Shown here one piece after another: positions 1-13,322 of a DNA stretch of 64,000 nucleotides (positions within the stretch are counted from its first letter, which is position 1; the number at the start of each line of letters is the position of its first letter). The notes beneath the pieces are model-generated. The model ran no database searches. It was not told the DNA's origin and worked only from the letters and a program-made list of their open reading frames with translations. The stretch lies in contig CM077596.1 in NCBI GenBank assembly GCA_039654915.1, forward strand, positions 7,192,001 through 7,256,000, written 5' to 3'. The DNA comes from Aquilaria yunnanensis. Its lineage: Eukaryota; Streptophyta; Magnoliopsida; Malvales; Thymelaeaceae. A program made the position numbers and the translations under genes.

Positions 1-2469
1 AATTGACCCATTTTCATGGCCTTGGATGCCATGGCTAGCCATGTCCATTCAAAATAATATATTTTATGCCACCTCCACCTCCACCCACACCTCCACTCAC
101 CTTTGTCCCCCACCTTCACCACTTCATCATTTAACTTCACCAACTCTTCCAATTTGTCCCCCCACTTTGTCTCCCACTTCCCATTTGAATTATTACTCCA
201 CTAAGGCATTATTCCCACCCATTTTGGACACCCATAACCGTACATACACTCCCCCATTCAACAAAATACATTTCTTCACTCATCTCACCTCATTCAAGCC
301 ATTTCACTCTCTTTCTTCAATCTCTCTCTACAAACTCTCTCTCCCTTCTCTCTAGTTTTGGCCAACACTTGTTCTTCTCTCCAAGGACATTTCTAACTCT
401 TCTCCTTCCTCCAAAAATTCTGCCATCACTAGAAATCATCCTTCCATAAATTAAAACCAAGTGTTCTTGGTTGAATTCATGCTCTAAACACCCAAAGAGC
501 AAGAATCAAGTAAAAGATTCAAAGAAAACCAAGGAGAGAAATTCGGCCATCTTCATTTCTTGGAGGTTTTGAACTCTTCTCAAGGAGTTCTTTGTGTATA
601 TGAGCTTCTAAGCTCATTGGGAGGAAGAATCAAGAAGAAAATTTGAAGAACATCAAGCACACAAAATTCGGTCTCACCTCCTAGTCGAGGTTTCGTAAGT
701 GTGAACCAAGTATTCTTGGTATTTTGATTTCTTTAAGATAATTACCAAGTGTTCTTGGTATTTTATGGATTACTAATTTATTTGGCCATTTTGGTTCTTG
801 TGCTAGAAAATCATTTCTAGAAACCAACAAGCGAGGATATCGAAGGAAAACAAGCTTCTAAGAAGCTTTCGGTATTGGTAAGGATTCCTATACTCTTTGA
901 GTATTCGGGCCCCTAGGTGATGGTCAAAGAACCATATGATCCTAGGTGTGCTATGAGGGCTTAAGTTAAATTATTGCTTCGGCAATTCCGTTTTGCTCAT
1001 GAGCTAAGTTAAGTAAGCAAGCATTATGGGCTAGGATTTAAGTAGGCCACCTTAAATTCCTATGCTAAGTGAGATCTCCGAAAATGAAAAGTATGTGAAA
1101 TTAATGAAATAAAACTTGAGGGATGCTTGCTGCCCTTCTGTAAATCAAGGTGTTAAGTGGCGTGTGTTTGTGTGCTTCTATGAATTTGTTGTGCATGCTA
1201 ACCCCCGATTTCGATTATTATTGTATATACATGTATCTTTGTGTTTTCTTTGTCTTTATGTTTTCTTTGCACGATTTTTGGAATATTTATTGCCATTACA
1301 TTCTTGGCATATGTTAGGCCATAAAGGCCATATGTTAGGCTTTGGAAGCCATACGGAATCCTTATTGAGTTTTAAAACTCACCCGCCCTACTCTACTTTT
1401 GTAGGTAAAAGTGTGCTCGAAAGATTGAGCTAAAAGTCTTGAGTACTCTTTTTGTGGTATAAAGGTTGGGTATGTGTATGGTATTGCTCAATTATACTAA
1501 GTATTCTAAGTATTTTAAGTCGCTTGAAAATCAAGCTAATAAGCGTGGACTTTGTGTGCAGGACTACGAGTCTAGAGTTTGTGGGAACAACGTCTTAAGG
1601 TGGATTTGTGTTCTTTTGATTATGGCTTGCTTTTAAGCATGTAATAGTTGGTCTTAGTTAAATGACCAAATTTATGGACTTAGCTAAAATTTGGCCAAAC
1701 TTAGTATTTTGGGCTTGTAATATGGACTATGGACACTTTGGGTGTTTTTATTGCTTGGTGGACTTACCAAGGCCCATGCATGTTTTATGGAAGTATGATT
1801 TTTATGAAAATCGGAAGCATGTATAAATTGGGCTTAAATGCATGTTTTGGGCTTAAATAAGAAATTAGAAAATTTGAATATGTTCTTGGTTAATTTTGGG
1901 CCATATGCATGTTAAGTATGGAAAAGGCCCATAAGCCCATGTTTATGTTGAAAGCATGCTATGTTTGGCTTTGTATGCGCACTCAAAGAAAAACATGCAA
2001 ATAAACTTGGAGAAGCATGAAATTGGATGCATGTGTAAAGTTTGGCTAATAAGGAATTGAAGTGCACGTACGTGAATTAATATATGCCTAAGCATTAGTT
2101 GCATCTAAAGGCATTAAGTGATTATGTGCACTAGTGAACACCAAAACACATAAGCATGCAAAGCATATGCATGAAAATAAGTTTTCAAACTTAAGTTGGT
2201 GTTTTGGATGCCATGCATAATCTTGGCTAAAGCTTGGTAAATACCATGAAAATGAACACATGAAATCCACATAGGTGCTAGTTTGTTTCCAAGAGCACTT
2301 AAACTTAAACCTTTAATAAGAACCTAACAAGCTAGTACCAGTAAGTATCCTGGGGTTCGTGCCCATAAGTCTTAGTGAGTAATAAAAGTCCCTTCGGTTT
2401 AATTAAACTTCCGCTGCATGTTTTAGATAATTGGGCTCGGATGGGCCAGGGGCAGTTTAGGGCACGACA
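1..2469 (+). repeat. Probable Ty3/gypsy (Tekay-like) LTR, 3' part
   Basis: No convincing protein-coding gene is present. The stretch has the architecture of a long plant Ty3/gypsy LTR: an AT-rich upstream part, a pyrimidine-rich leader at about 300-360, then several segments ending in intron-like signals such as TTTTGTAGGTAAAAG near 1399. It ends with GGGCACGACA at 2460-2469, which resembles the terminal bases of Tekay LTRs. The next base continues the interior of another LTR family (LTR-A) without a gap, so this LTR probably inserted into that older copy; the expected left target duplication (about CTAAT) would lie outside the window. Lineage is judged by general resemblance only. Confidence 0.5.
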
Positions 2470-2470
2470 C

Positions 2471-3378
2471 TAATGATCCAAACAGCTCTATGTGTGCGAC
2501 CCAATAGGCTTTTGCCACGTTGGCAATGATCATAAATCACATTTATGATCATAAGCAATGAGCGGTGTCTAGCAACACATCATTGCTACCCAAGTGATAA
2601 GATTGTCGGTGATTCAACTAAACCTTTATGATCATCACCGATATATGCCATTGTCCCTTTGTCCAAGATATCAAGACTAAGCACGAGACATGGAATGTGT
2701 CAATCTCGTATAGCCCAATCTTTGGTTTCTTGATTACCGAGTAGACTAGCTTAAGTTGATGACATTGATATCGTATATCAACTCATCCGAACATGGCCAT
2801 GCATTTTCTAAGTCTTACTCTATCATGGGGCCCGAAGATATCACTCCCGTTACATAGGAGGGACAAATCCCATCTTGATCATACAAATCCCTCCGCATGA
2901 TATGTGACATACCCAATGATCTCTTTCAAGTTCACTCAATTACGAGCAACAAAGGAAAGTATCAAAGTATGTGACTCACATGTAGGGAACCTTGATGATC
3001 TCAGGTCGAAGGACTACATATACCATGATCATTATGAGAATCACTTATGACACTCATATAACGATCCATGAAGTGTTCTCATGGTGGGTCGGTCCAGTAC
3101 ACAAGTTCTCCAACTTGTACCCATATGTAGACTACATATCTCATATTAGTCTCCACATATGCTAGTCGTTATGTATTATTGCAACCCGTTCCACAATAAT
3201 ACTAGACTAGGGACGTTTAAGAATATTATTATTCTAGGGTTACAATTATGTTTATTACGTTACACAGAAAGAAAACAACGAACATAATTGCTGGATTAAT
3301 GCCTTAATAAAATATCATGACTCAATGTGCAAAAAATACAACCATCTCATGATTGGCTTTTTAGGCACAACACTAACA
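2471..3378 (-). repeat. LTR-A copy 1, truncated
   Basis: This 908-bp segment matches positions 25818-26724 nearly base for base and the reverse complement of 19320-20225. In native orientation it reads on the minus strand and begins with TGTTAGTGTTGTGCC at 3378. About 510 bp of the native 3' end, which would hold the TATA box and transcribed part, is absent because the sequence is cut at 2470 by the LTR to its left. It has no coding capacity. Confidence 0.85.
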
Positions 3379-4090
3379 GTAACATGACTTCAAACATGGG
3401 CATGTAGAGAACCTGTTCAAAGTCTAGAGCCAAAAAATTTTGAAAATTAAGAAACAACTTGCGTAGCAACATGGGCATATCAACAACTGTGTTAGGCAAA
3501 CACACGAAGGCATATGGTCATGTGTGAGACCATGTTTGTGCTTTGGATTATAAATTTCTTAAACTAAAAAAGAAAACACACTTTCGAACATGAATGTGTA
3601 TTAAATTGTATAGGATGAACACATTTCAAAACATGGGCATGTAACAGCATGCGTTTAAATTCTGGAAATTTTTGCCTTTGAAAACATGGGTAAGAACATG
3701 GTAGTGTAAGAAACCATATAAGACAAACATGCATTGTTACACAGCTGTAACACAAATCGTGTTTGGCTACTATAGCTCAAATGAAATTTTTGTGAAAAAT
3801 CATTTTAATAAAACAAAGATGGTTGTGCTTGAAACTGTGTTAAACAACATGGTCTTAAACATGGCGTGTATGAGACCATGTTTAACTCCTAGGCTTTGAA
3901 AAAATTTGCAAACTTACCCAAAATGAATTTAGCCATTTTGCTCCCACTTTGAGTGAAAAATTCATCCCAAAATACTCTAGATTTCTACATCATCAATACA
4001 AATCATAAAATGACTGGACCATAAAAAACTAACCAACCTACTAATAATCATATCAAATAAACGAAATCAAAGCTAAAGGAAAATTTGACC
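3379..4090 (-). repeat. Decayed LTR or 3' region of an Athila/Tat-like element
   Basis: No gene is visible. The segment is rich in the partly palindromic motif ACATGGGCATGT (3394-3405, 3631-3642) and variants. The same style of motif reappears at 6810-6821 on the far side of the gag remnant, as expected if both are pieces of flanking LTRs of one element. On the minus strand a purine run, AAAGTGGGAG, at about 3940-3950 could be a polypurine tract. The two flanks are too diverged to align confidently by eye. Confidence 0.35.
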
Positions 4091-4389
4091 TTAGGTTGCC
4101 TCTTAAGAAGTGCTTGGTTTAACGTCATTGGCCCGACATTCATCCTTCATCATTCAATGAGGTTTTTCTTTCCTCTCCAATACCTTTATATCTGCATGAC
4201 CATTTGCCTTATGATGGAAAGCTAGGTGTAAACTCCTCTAGACTTGGCTCGGTATTTGCTAGTAAAACTCCTTATGGCTTTCCGGAAAGCATCTTAGCAA
4301 GTTAACCCAACTAAGTCTCGAAATTCTACATACTTGCTATCATATTATGTAAATCTGACTTCATTGCATCGATCCTAGCATTAGATTGT

Positions 4390-5580
4390 TACATATACTG
4401 GGAAATCAATTCTTCCACAATTGGCCTCTTCTCTTGTTGTAGCCTAGGTTGAAAACCAGGCATTTTTTGCCTCTAATAATCCAAAAAAAGTTAGGATGAT
4501 TTCTCCATCCTGGATTATATGTATTGTTATATGGATTGTTTTGTGGCCTCAATGGATTTCCAATAAAGTCTACTTGGTCAATGTTGCTCAACCAATTAGA
4601 CATCTGATAATCACTACTTGAATGTCATTCTCCACAAACTTCACATTACATCACGACTTGCTTTTGACTGGTCAAAAAATTTCTGAATTCTCTTGTTAAA
4701 GCTTCAACTTAATTTGCCAACACTGAATAAATGTCAATACTCTAAACTATGGTTGCTTTGCTCGGGTTCATAATAGACGATGATTGTCATTGGTAATTGT
4801 TCATCACCATCTCCTTAATCAATTCTTGTGCTACTTTAGGTGTCTTGCTATTAAGAGTACCACCAACTACCACATTGATCATTTGCTTGGAAGCATAACT
4901 CAAACCATTTTAGAATGTTTGCACTTGTATCTATATAGGTAATCCATAATGCTGACACCTTCTTAAGAAATCCTTGAACCTTTCCCAAGCTTCATATAAC
5001 GTCTTTGAATCCATTTGATTGAAAGCAAAAATATCATTACCGAACTTTGTACACTTGGCTAGAGGAAAATATTTCAATAATAATTTCTTAACAGAAGCAT
5101 GCCAAGTGGAATAGAAGTCAACCATTATTTAGCTTTTCCTTTAAGTGAAAATGGAAATAGACTAAACTAAATGATATCTTCACTACCTCCATTAATTTTG
5201 AAAGTATCACAAATCTGCAGAAAACTAGCAATATGAGCATTAGGGTCCTCATTTGCCAAGCCATCAAATTGAACAAAATTCTACACTATCTAAATAATAT
5301 TTGGCTTGATCTTAAACTTGTTGGCATTGATAGAAGGTCTAATAAGACTTGATTCCATCCCTTCAAGAGATGGTTTAGCATATTTAGACATAGTTCTTGC
5401 TTGATTACAGTTTTCCATGATTAAGTTTTCCTGAGTTTCTTCTTATCGCTGCACTTCAAAAAGTAATGACTTTGACTTAGTACTCTTTGTAGACAAACAT
5501 TTCCTCCAAGTCCTCTCAATTTTTAGATCCACTTCAACAACCTCACTAGGTTGGTTACAAGTCATACAATAAAATTCCTA
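4390..5580 (-). pseudogene. Degenerate retrotransposon gag (Athila/Tat-like Ty3/gypsy)
   Basis: Two in-frame islands of retrotransposon gag are seen on the minus strand. At 5125-4931 the translation contains YEAWERFKDFLRRCQHYGLP, the conserved core of the plant gag domain (Retrotrans_gag). At 4603-4406 it contains NNPYNNTYNPGWRNHPNFFW, a motif of Athila/Tat-type gag linkers. Frames between them are broken by stops and shifts. The gag order runs away from the primer-binding site at 5705-5725, which fits a minus-strand element. No protease, reverse transcriptase or integrase was found to its left, so the pol region appears deleted. Confidence 0.8.
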
Positions 5581-5704
5581 CAAGAAAAGGTAAAAGAAAT
5601 CAATAAGCTAAAAATAACTAAACATTCAAAGAAAAAATACCACAATAAAATAAATGTCTAAATTAATAAATATGAATCTTTCAAGTGCTAAACTCAACAA
5701 TCAT

Positions 5705-5725
5705 TCCCCGGCAACGGTGCCAAAA
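5705..5725 (-). other. Primer-binding site resembling tRNA-Asp complement
   Basis: On the minus strand the sequence TTGGCACCGTTGCCGGGGAA differs by one base from TGGCGCCGTTGCCGGGGA, the complement of the 3' end of plant tRNA-Asp, which is the usual primer site of Athila-type elements. It lies about 130 bp before the first trace of gag (5580) in the native direction, where a primer-binding site should be. The 5' LTR would therefore begin at about 5730 and extend to higher coordinates. Confidence 0.8.
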
Positions 5726-5729
5726 ACTC

Positions 5730-7200
5730 AGTATGTTTGTAGTTCACACAAACTTTTCCCATTACATTAAAAAATAATGTGGATGTGTCAAATCTCTCTA
5801 TACTTATAAATATGTGAACACACAACCAAGTGCACCTATCATCAAGGTATAGCAATGGCAATAACCAAGATTGTTTTTCCTAGAGAACAGAGGTTGTCTA
5901 CCGTACTCCACATTTCTCTATTATCTAACTGACAGTTAAAGATGTTTGTTAACTGGCTACGATGTATTAATCAACTATCTAATATAGTAAAAATAAACTA
6001 TCAACTACTAATTATTGTCTGGCTATGAAAAATAATTAAGACAGTCAACAATAAAAACTTCAAACGTAGAATCAAATCGCTGTAGAATCACTTGTATAGC
6101 TTTTACTTTGGTTTAACAAGATTATGATTGACTTGGGCCATGAAGTACTACCTAATTTAGAATAGCTCTCTATTATTCCCATTACACTAATCACTTTCCA
6201 TAAGTTATCGATAGGATGTCTAGGCCTACCACACTTCCTAAGAATGCATTACTAGTCCTATGACTCACTTTTAGGTTTCACCCTAGTCTAGAGGTATTAT
6301 ATTGCACCTATTTCTCCTGTTTATGATAGTATCTCTTTTATCCAATGGTGATCCACAACAAACATATCAGATATTACTTAACACATGTTCATCATCCCAC
6401 ATTGAATTAATAGGCTAACTACTATTAATCAATGCATTAAGGAACATTGGATAGATCTTAAGAAAAACATAATCATATTAATCTAAAAAGTAATCAAAAT
6501 AGAAAATCATCCTAGGGTTAATTTACTCTAAGTATGAATAGGAAAGGTTTAGCTCATAGTGTCGTAAAATAAACACAACATGATTAAAAGAAAGCTAGGA
6601 AAAGAATTATCCATCTCTGAATTGCTTCTTTTCCAAGAGATCTGTGATCCAACACTTATTAAACGGAGTTGATCATGAAAAATGCCACCAACAACCTTCC
6701 TCTATGAAAACTTTCTTCTTTCTTTGTCTTTTTTTTTGCCTCTGCCACTCTTTTTTTTTTCCTTGAAATAACCTAAGAAATCCTAAAAAATAAACAAACA
6801 CAGTTTGGTACATGGCCATGTTAAAGGCTATGGAATGCCTCTAGAACCTAAAATCTTGCCAAATGGAACACAATTTGGAACATGGGCATATAACTCTAAG
6901 ACGGGGTGTAGTAAGGCTTGTAAGGCACAACATGGATGTGTTTCTAGGCCATGCCTGCTCCAAATTTTTTCAAACTTGCAATTGTGCTCCAAAACTTTGT
7001 AGAAATCCTTCCTAACTCAAATGAAGCTAAAATATAGCTTGAAAATGAAATATGAACCAATTAACCATGATATCCTAACAAAAACACATTAAAAGACAAA
7101 AAAATAGAAGGGAAAAAATATAGAAAACATAGCTAAATATGAGCATATCATTTTGATTCAAACCTGTGTTTAGCCTTCCCTTATTCCCACATTAACAGCA
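5730..7200 (-). repeat. Probable 5' LTR region of the Athila/Tat-like element
   Basis: This non-coding stretch lies on the LTR side of the primer-binding site. It contains a leader-like block (about 5820-5930) and ACATGGCCATGT, a perfect 12-bp palindrome at 6810-6821, with relatives at 6880-6891. The right boundary is not defined by any visible terminal TG or target duplication. Short reading frames here have no recognisable domain. Confidence 0.4.
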
Positions 7201-8590
7201 TCATGTGGTGTGAAGACTTGATGCACACTAGGTGCCCTACGCACAGCGTGTGTACGCAAGGGCTTCCCTGGTGCCCTAGTGCCTGGTTGGTGCCTTAGTG
7301 GACATGGGGGTGCACCCTAAAGTGCCTATAGGGGTTGTGACATTCACAGCCTACAATTAGTGGCCTGACCTAACTCGATTTAAGACTACAACCCAAACCA
7401 ACCTTAACCTAAAATTTTTGGGTTAAGATCATGTTGAACTTAATCTTAACTTGCTTTTGATAGGCCATTATGGACTAGGCTTAACCATATGCTTCTCCAA
7501 TCTTGCCCTTACACAATTCCTTAGATCTTCATCACCAGTTTGTAATTGTGACTTCAGTATTCTCTAGTCTCCCCACACGGACAAAGCCCTAATTTTAGGT
7601 CTCTCTACACAATGTCAAATCACCCCACTAGAGCTTTACAATGAAAACAGCTTTGAAGGTGATAACATTAGCAACAGACTGTGGGAAGTAGGACTACAAA
7701 GGGTAGAGGAGGATCACACCAATTGGGCATTGGTTGTTGAAGATCATTATCTTGTCATCATTGCCTTTAAGGTTCAAGATTTGTAAGGTAGGGCTAGGGA
7801 AGTTTGCTGAGGTTGAAGGTCTACGGGGCAAAGCGAATGGTAAAGGATGACAAATAGTGAATGGTGAAAGACATGAAACAGCAAATGGCAAGGACAACAA
7901 ACAGTGAACTATGAAGAATGGCGAACGGTGAAGGGCGGGTTAAGGAGTTGGGGCTAGGGAGGGTAGAGGCAGCGAGGGTGAAGTATGACTTGAGAATGAT
8001 GGCTAGGGTTAAAGAGGTTAGGAATATATAAGTATGTGGGGTGGGTTGGGTTAGGAATGGGCTAGGAAAGTAAGAACAAGTTACTTTAGGTTAATTCAGG
8101 TTGGACCAGTACCAACCTGATTTTCATTTCTTTAGATTGGTTCAGGTTCGGGTCATCCCGAACTACACATTTCTAATCTATGACCCAACCTTAACCTAAC
8201 ATTAAGGTTAGGTTTTAGATTTGGTTCATTTGCTTTCACCCCTAATGAAGAAAGAAATAGAAAACAATGCCTATAGATCTTGGCTGAAAACTATACATGG
8301 AAAACCAATTCTAGCCTTGATGAAATCATGTTGAAGTGAGGAGCAAGTAGAGAACCCTTGTTATAAACAAGTGAATGGTGTGTTGAGCCTACTCATGAAA
8401 TGAAATACTTCTTTTGACAAGGAATTGGAGATTAAGACGATGGATGGGAGTGGAATAGAACCAAAATTAATTAGGTACATCATCAAAGCTATTTTATGGA
8501 GTAATTTTTTTTGTTTTCAACTTCAATCATTTAATCACTTGTGTGTGGGAGTTGGACATAGCAATTTAAGTGTTAACTAGTATCAATAAG
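7200..8590. other. Intergenic repeat remnants, no gene recognised
   Basis: No gene is supported. Parts at 7360-7440 and 8040-8230 are made of degenerate repeats built on words such as AACCCAAACC and GGGTTGGGTTAGG. Around 7850-7950 there are irregular repeats of GTGAANNGTGAA type. Short reading frames are low in complexity and lack domains. Confidence 0.5.
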
Positions 8591-9460
8591 GAAAAATTAA
8601 CAAATAAACCACTAATATTTTGGGATATACTTGAATTAGCCATTAATGTTTTTTGCCTCGACTGAGTAAACTACTAACCTTTAAATAGTTGAATAAACTA
8701 CTAACATTATTTAAAAGGCTTAGTTCTCCTACTCGCCTTTTAAAATATTACAAAACTACCCCATTATGTTTTTTAAATTGACAAAATATATCCGGTTAGT
8801 TTAAAACAATCCAAATAGGCTACATTCCTAAATTGCACAATTTCGTGGCCATCTTCCCTAGTTACATTCTCTGGGCATAACGTGTATCAGATTCCTAAGT
8901 TTGTTACTAGCTTAGGATTCTTCCACTCCATTGCAATTAAGCTTGGGGTTTCATTTTTATTTTTGACTAACTTATCTTTGCTCTAAAAAATGAGGTTGGT
9001 TCAGTGAACTGGCCAATCACTCATTTCAGGAAAAAGGTGGTTCCATGTCTAAAGCCAAGAAAATGGAAACATTTCTATTGTGAAGGGAATGCAAGTGGTT
9101 CATCAAGCAAGCAATTGATTCTAGGTACTTTCTTTTTGTTGCCCATGTTTCATACATCGAGTCCTTTAAGAGCATTAGAGCTACTCTTCATCGATTCACT
9201 AAGCCTAAAGTTGTGATGGAGTCCTATTTGTTCACCTCAACTGTTGAGGCTATGCCCGACAAGTGTTCCCTCAAATCTTGCTACTTTCCCTCATCTCCCT
9301 CAAACTTAGACACTTTGGTTTCTAGCTTTTTGTTACAAGATAGGAGCCAAGGATGAAAAGGAAGACCTGATATGAACCATGTAGCTATATGACCTATGAA
9401 CTCTTCCTAAGATGTTTTCAAGCTCCAACAAACCCACCTACAATGTTAGAACCCTTAGCT
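8590..9460. other. Transposon-end-like sequence and unrecognised stretch
   Basis: Positions 8600-8720 read like plant transposon terminal sequence (AATAAACCACTAATATTTT and related words), and similar blocks occur at 13060-13200 in inverted form and at 41280-41400. A 70-codon frame at 9004-9216 shows no recognisable domain. No target duplication was found, so limits are unknown. Confidence 0.3.
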
Positions 9461-12400
9461 CAACTCAACAAAGTGAGCTAAAACAAGAATTATAAAGGAT
9501 AACGCACAAAGAGCCTAATAACCTTATGCCAAGTGGTTCAAATAAGAACTCAAAAGAAGATGGACAATAGTAATTATATTCATGTAATTTGATTGTAATG
9601 TGTGAATGCAAAGTCCTTTTATAGTGTTACAAGGGCAATAGTACAAATATCCTAGGTATGAATATAACGACTTTCAAAGACCTAAAGTCGAATTACTAAG
9701 GTAACATTGATTATTTTAATAATTTTATATGTTTCAAACAATTATTGCAAGTGAAGTCTTAGTTTAATAAAGTGCAGTAGCTAAAACGGGGTAAAATTGA
9801 TCATTTAAGCAAACTAGGCCAAAAGGGGCGTTTTGGTCATTTTATATAGTGACACATTTTTATTGCACAAATCAATAGAGGATGGGAAATTTTGAATTTG
9901 GGGTATCACAATTTTTGTGATTCCTACTCTATCCTTGTAAAATTTTGAATTGACTAGATTGTCCATAGGTGGTTTAAGTGTGACTATTAAAGACCTGTGG
10001 GCTAAATTTCATGTTCTTCAAAGTTAGGGACTTGGCAGGTAATTAAGGAGAATAAGGATTCAGGCAGCTTAATGTTGATGCTAGCCATTGCATTTCTAGA
10101 TTCTAATAGTAAAGGCTTCAATGAAAGAATGATAACAAATATAGGAATAGCTGCATGACAGATGTGTTTGAAGACATAAGTTGGTCACATGTTGACTAAG
10201 CCACCATGTCCTTTTTGATGCACCAGCCACCAATCTCTCTTACTTGAAACCTCTTATCTTTCTCCTAAATCACCATGAACAAACCTCTCAAGAAAAATCC
10301 TAGCTAATTGAACCCAAAAATTAAAGAAGAATAAAAGAGAAGGTAATGTGATGCTTGGGGGAAAAGCTAGGATTTGGGTTTCTTAAGTAGGTAAGCTTTT
10401 TTAATTATATTTTTCCATGAATTTTGATTTAGTTCCACCTAAGAGGGATTAAACAAAAATTTATTTTGTTCCTTTGTTATTTTAAAGAAAACAAAGGTGG
10501 AAGAAGCAACAAAGCAAAGGGTGTGGTTCGGCTTACACCCTTAGATTAGGTGTGATTATGGAAAAGTAAGAAGAACCATTTGGTTCCTTGTTTTGTGGTT
10601 GGTGTACCTATTTTAATTGGGTATAAAATAACTGAAACTAGTTGCAAAGGAATTCTCTGAATAATCATTAGAAATATAGAGAATTGATAGTAGAGGAAGG
10701 AGGACATTATAATGGAAGTTTTGTGATTCAATCCCTATTTTGTCGTTCTTATACATATTTTGTTCTTATTTGATTTTGGTTATAGTTTTGCTAAAATCAT
10801 TGATTCTTGGTTGTTTATGGCCAAAACAAGTAATAAGAACAAAGTTTGAAGTAATTAAAACAAAACTTAGGGCATAAATAGCATTAAAGGCACTTACTAA
10901 GTAAGTCCAAGATAAAGGCTAAATTAACCATTTAAACCACATGGAAAATTGTGAATGATTGGCCTAGGTATGGTTTATTTATGTATTAAATGATCAATTA
11001 TAGGGTATTACTTAAGCTATTATAAGGGGTATAAAAAAGAGCATGAAACTGAGGCTATAAAGATATTAAAGCCTTGTGTTGCTTGGATTGATTATTCTAG
11101 GTAAGTAATTTAAGTTCAATTAAGCTATAGTTGATATATTTTGCATGCTTTGTTGCTAGGCTATGTGTTAGCTTGAGCTTAGAAGAGCATCAAGTTGAGT
11201 TATGGGAGTGAGTGCCAAGTGTGGCGAAACTCACAAAGGTAAGGCTATTTTTATGGCTTGGACAACTAAGCCAATGCTAAAATGGATCACCTAAGTTAGA
11301 AATACATAATAAGTGAGTAAGTTGAGCTAATTGTTGGACAAGAAAAAGAAGCTTAAGACCCATGTAAGCTAAAAGGCCTTGAGTAAGTGTGTGGGAGTTA
11401 AGTGTCTAAATGAGGTCTTGAACCTTAAGAGTAACTGGCTAAGCTACCAAGCTTGGTAAGATGAGCCCTAAATTTAAGTGATACTCTTGTACAATCTGAT
11501 AAGTGAAAGTAAATAAGTGGCAAAAACTAGGTTTTTGTGAAGTAGGACTAGGTTGAGAATGGGTTTCCCACCATAGAACTCGTGCTAATAGCCACTAGTT
11601 AAGGCCTCAGAACATAAAGAGCTTATGTTAGTGTGTGTGTGTGTGTGTGTGTATGTGTGCTAGGTCCTAAGGATCTTCCTTGTAGATTTATAAATTCCTT
11701 ACTAAGAATCATTGATACTCATCCCTTTCAGTTTGATGTTGTGCAGCTTATATCATTCTATGGCTTAACACCAAGGATAGGGTGTTATGCTGAGTCATTG
11801 ATGTAGGTATTATGTATTTTGAATCATTATTGATTTTATGATTACTGGTTATAGTTTATGAAAAATTGATAAAGCTATTGATTGTCCTTGATAGTTAAAG
11901 GCTTAAGGTGCACAAGGAAGGTGGAACATTCCATTACTGAAGCACTGAGTTCATGTGGGAGTTTAATTAAGGATCTCAAATAATATTAGTAAGTTGGATG
12001 CTAGTAGTACCAAGTTATGCCTCTAGTATGGACAAGTGTCATCTAGGCTTGTTAAGGTACATGAACACTAAAGTTGCTTTTGGATGAACAAGATTAAGTT
12101 AAGTGTTATGATGTACGAAAAATAAATAGTTGAAGATTTAGATACTAGACTTATGGTTTTGGTTGTTATTTTAAGTTTTGTTTATTAAAGCCGCAATAGC
12201 TTTTAAAGCATTTGTTTGTTTATTCCTAACTACTCAAAGCCAAAACAACTTATGCATATAAAATTTTAACTAGTTGCATGTAAAATTTTAAAGCACTACA
12301 AGTATTGATTAACCAACTGTGACTAAGTGTGAGATCACAATATCCTAATTAAATAAACTATCATGGGTAGCATCCCTTTCAATTAAAGCATTACAAGTCC

Positions 12401-13060
12401 TAAACAAAAGAAATTATAAGTTTGCATGACGTTGGGCTTGTAAAACACACAACAAACACACAATGTGTGGAAAGTGTGTTGTTCATACAAAACAAATGCT
12501 AAGGTAATGTTTAAATCATAAAATACATAGGAATTCTATAAAGGGCAAATAGCCTAACTAGGGTTACGTAGTGCCTTTGGGTGTGCCTTAGGGCTCCTAG
12601 TGTGAATGGGTGCTTTTAAAGGCTTCTCATGGATCCTGTGTGCACATGGGTGCTCCTATATCTTAAAGCTCCAGCAAGTGAACAAATCTTGTAGACTAAT
12701 CCTTTTAAGCTCATTCCAACAGCTCTTGAAGTATCCAACCTCTTCCTCCTTGAAATGGTCTTTAACAAGCCCTTGGAGTGCCCTTTTAAGCTCCTCAGCA
12801 TACTTCCTCTTAATGGCTCAAAGATTTAATCTTCAACAGATCCTTGGGTTTATATCAAGACCTTTCTAAGTTTATAACTCACAGGGCCAAGGACCTTTTG
12901 TCAAGCAAAAAGGGAAGCTTGTACTAGACGAAGGCTCTTGAAGAAGGATAATAAAGTGAAAACGGTGGTGAAATGTTAGATCCATAAATTTCAAATGCAC
13001 TAGAGTAGAAGGAGGAAGTGTAAGGACTAAACATAGTATTTTATGCTAAGATTTCATTAG
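9460..13060 (+). repeat. Non-coding LTR-like repeat sequence
   Basis: No coding gene is visible. Several features recall long Ty3/gypsy LTRs: a run of short segments ending in splice-like GTAAGC/GTAAGG words (about 10385, 11100, 11240) and repeated words rich in TAAGTTGAG. A (GT)n microsatellite lies at 11631-11652. Terminal TG/CA boundaries and target duplications could not be located, so family and limits remain uncertain. Confidence 0.3.
11631..11652. repeat. (GT)n microsatellite
   Basis: An uninterrupted run of GT dinucleotides followed by GTATGTGTG. Confidence 0.95.
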
Positions 13061-13322
13061 ACTTAATAGCAAAATTTACGAAAGTAACTGATTTGAGCCA
13101 ACTTAGAAACATTAGTGATTTATTTAGCCAAAAGAAAAAAACCAATTGTGAATGAATTGTGCCAACACAAAAACATTAGTGGTTCATTTTTTATTTTTAC
13201 CTATAAACAATCTACATTGAAAACTACAATTTAATGGAGTCTGGTTAAGGAATTTCTTTTGTGTAACAAATCTATTTTGAAAAAAGAAAACACAAAATTC
13301 TAATGTTCTTGTGCCACCAAAT

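Noticed and set aside
13060..13200. Possible inverted partner of the transposon-end-like block at 8600-8720
   Set aside because: The words resemble each other (AACCACTAATGTTTT type), but no target duplication was found and the spacing of 4.5 kb contains unrelated repeats.
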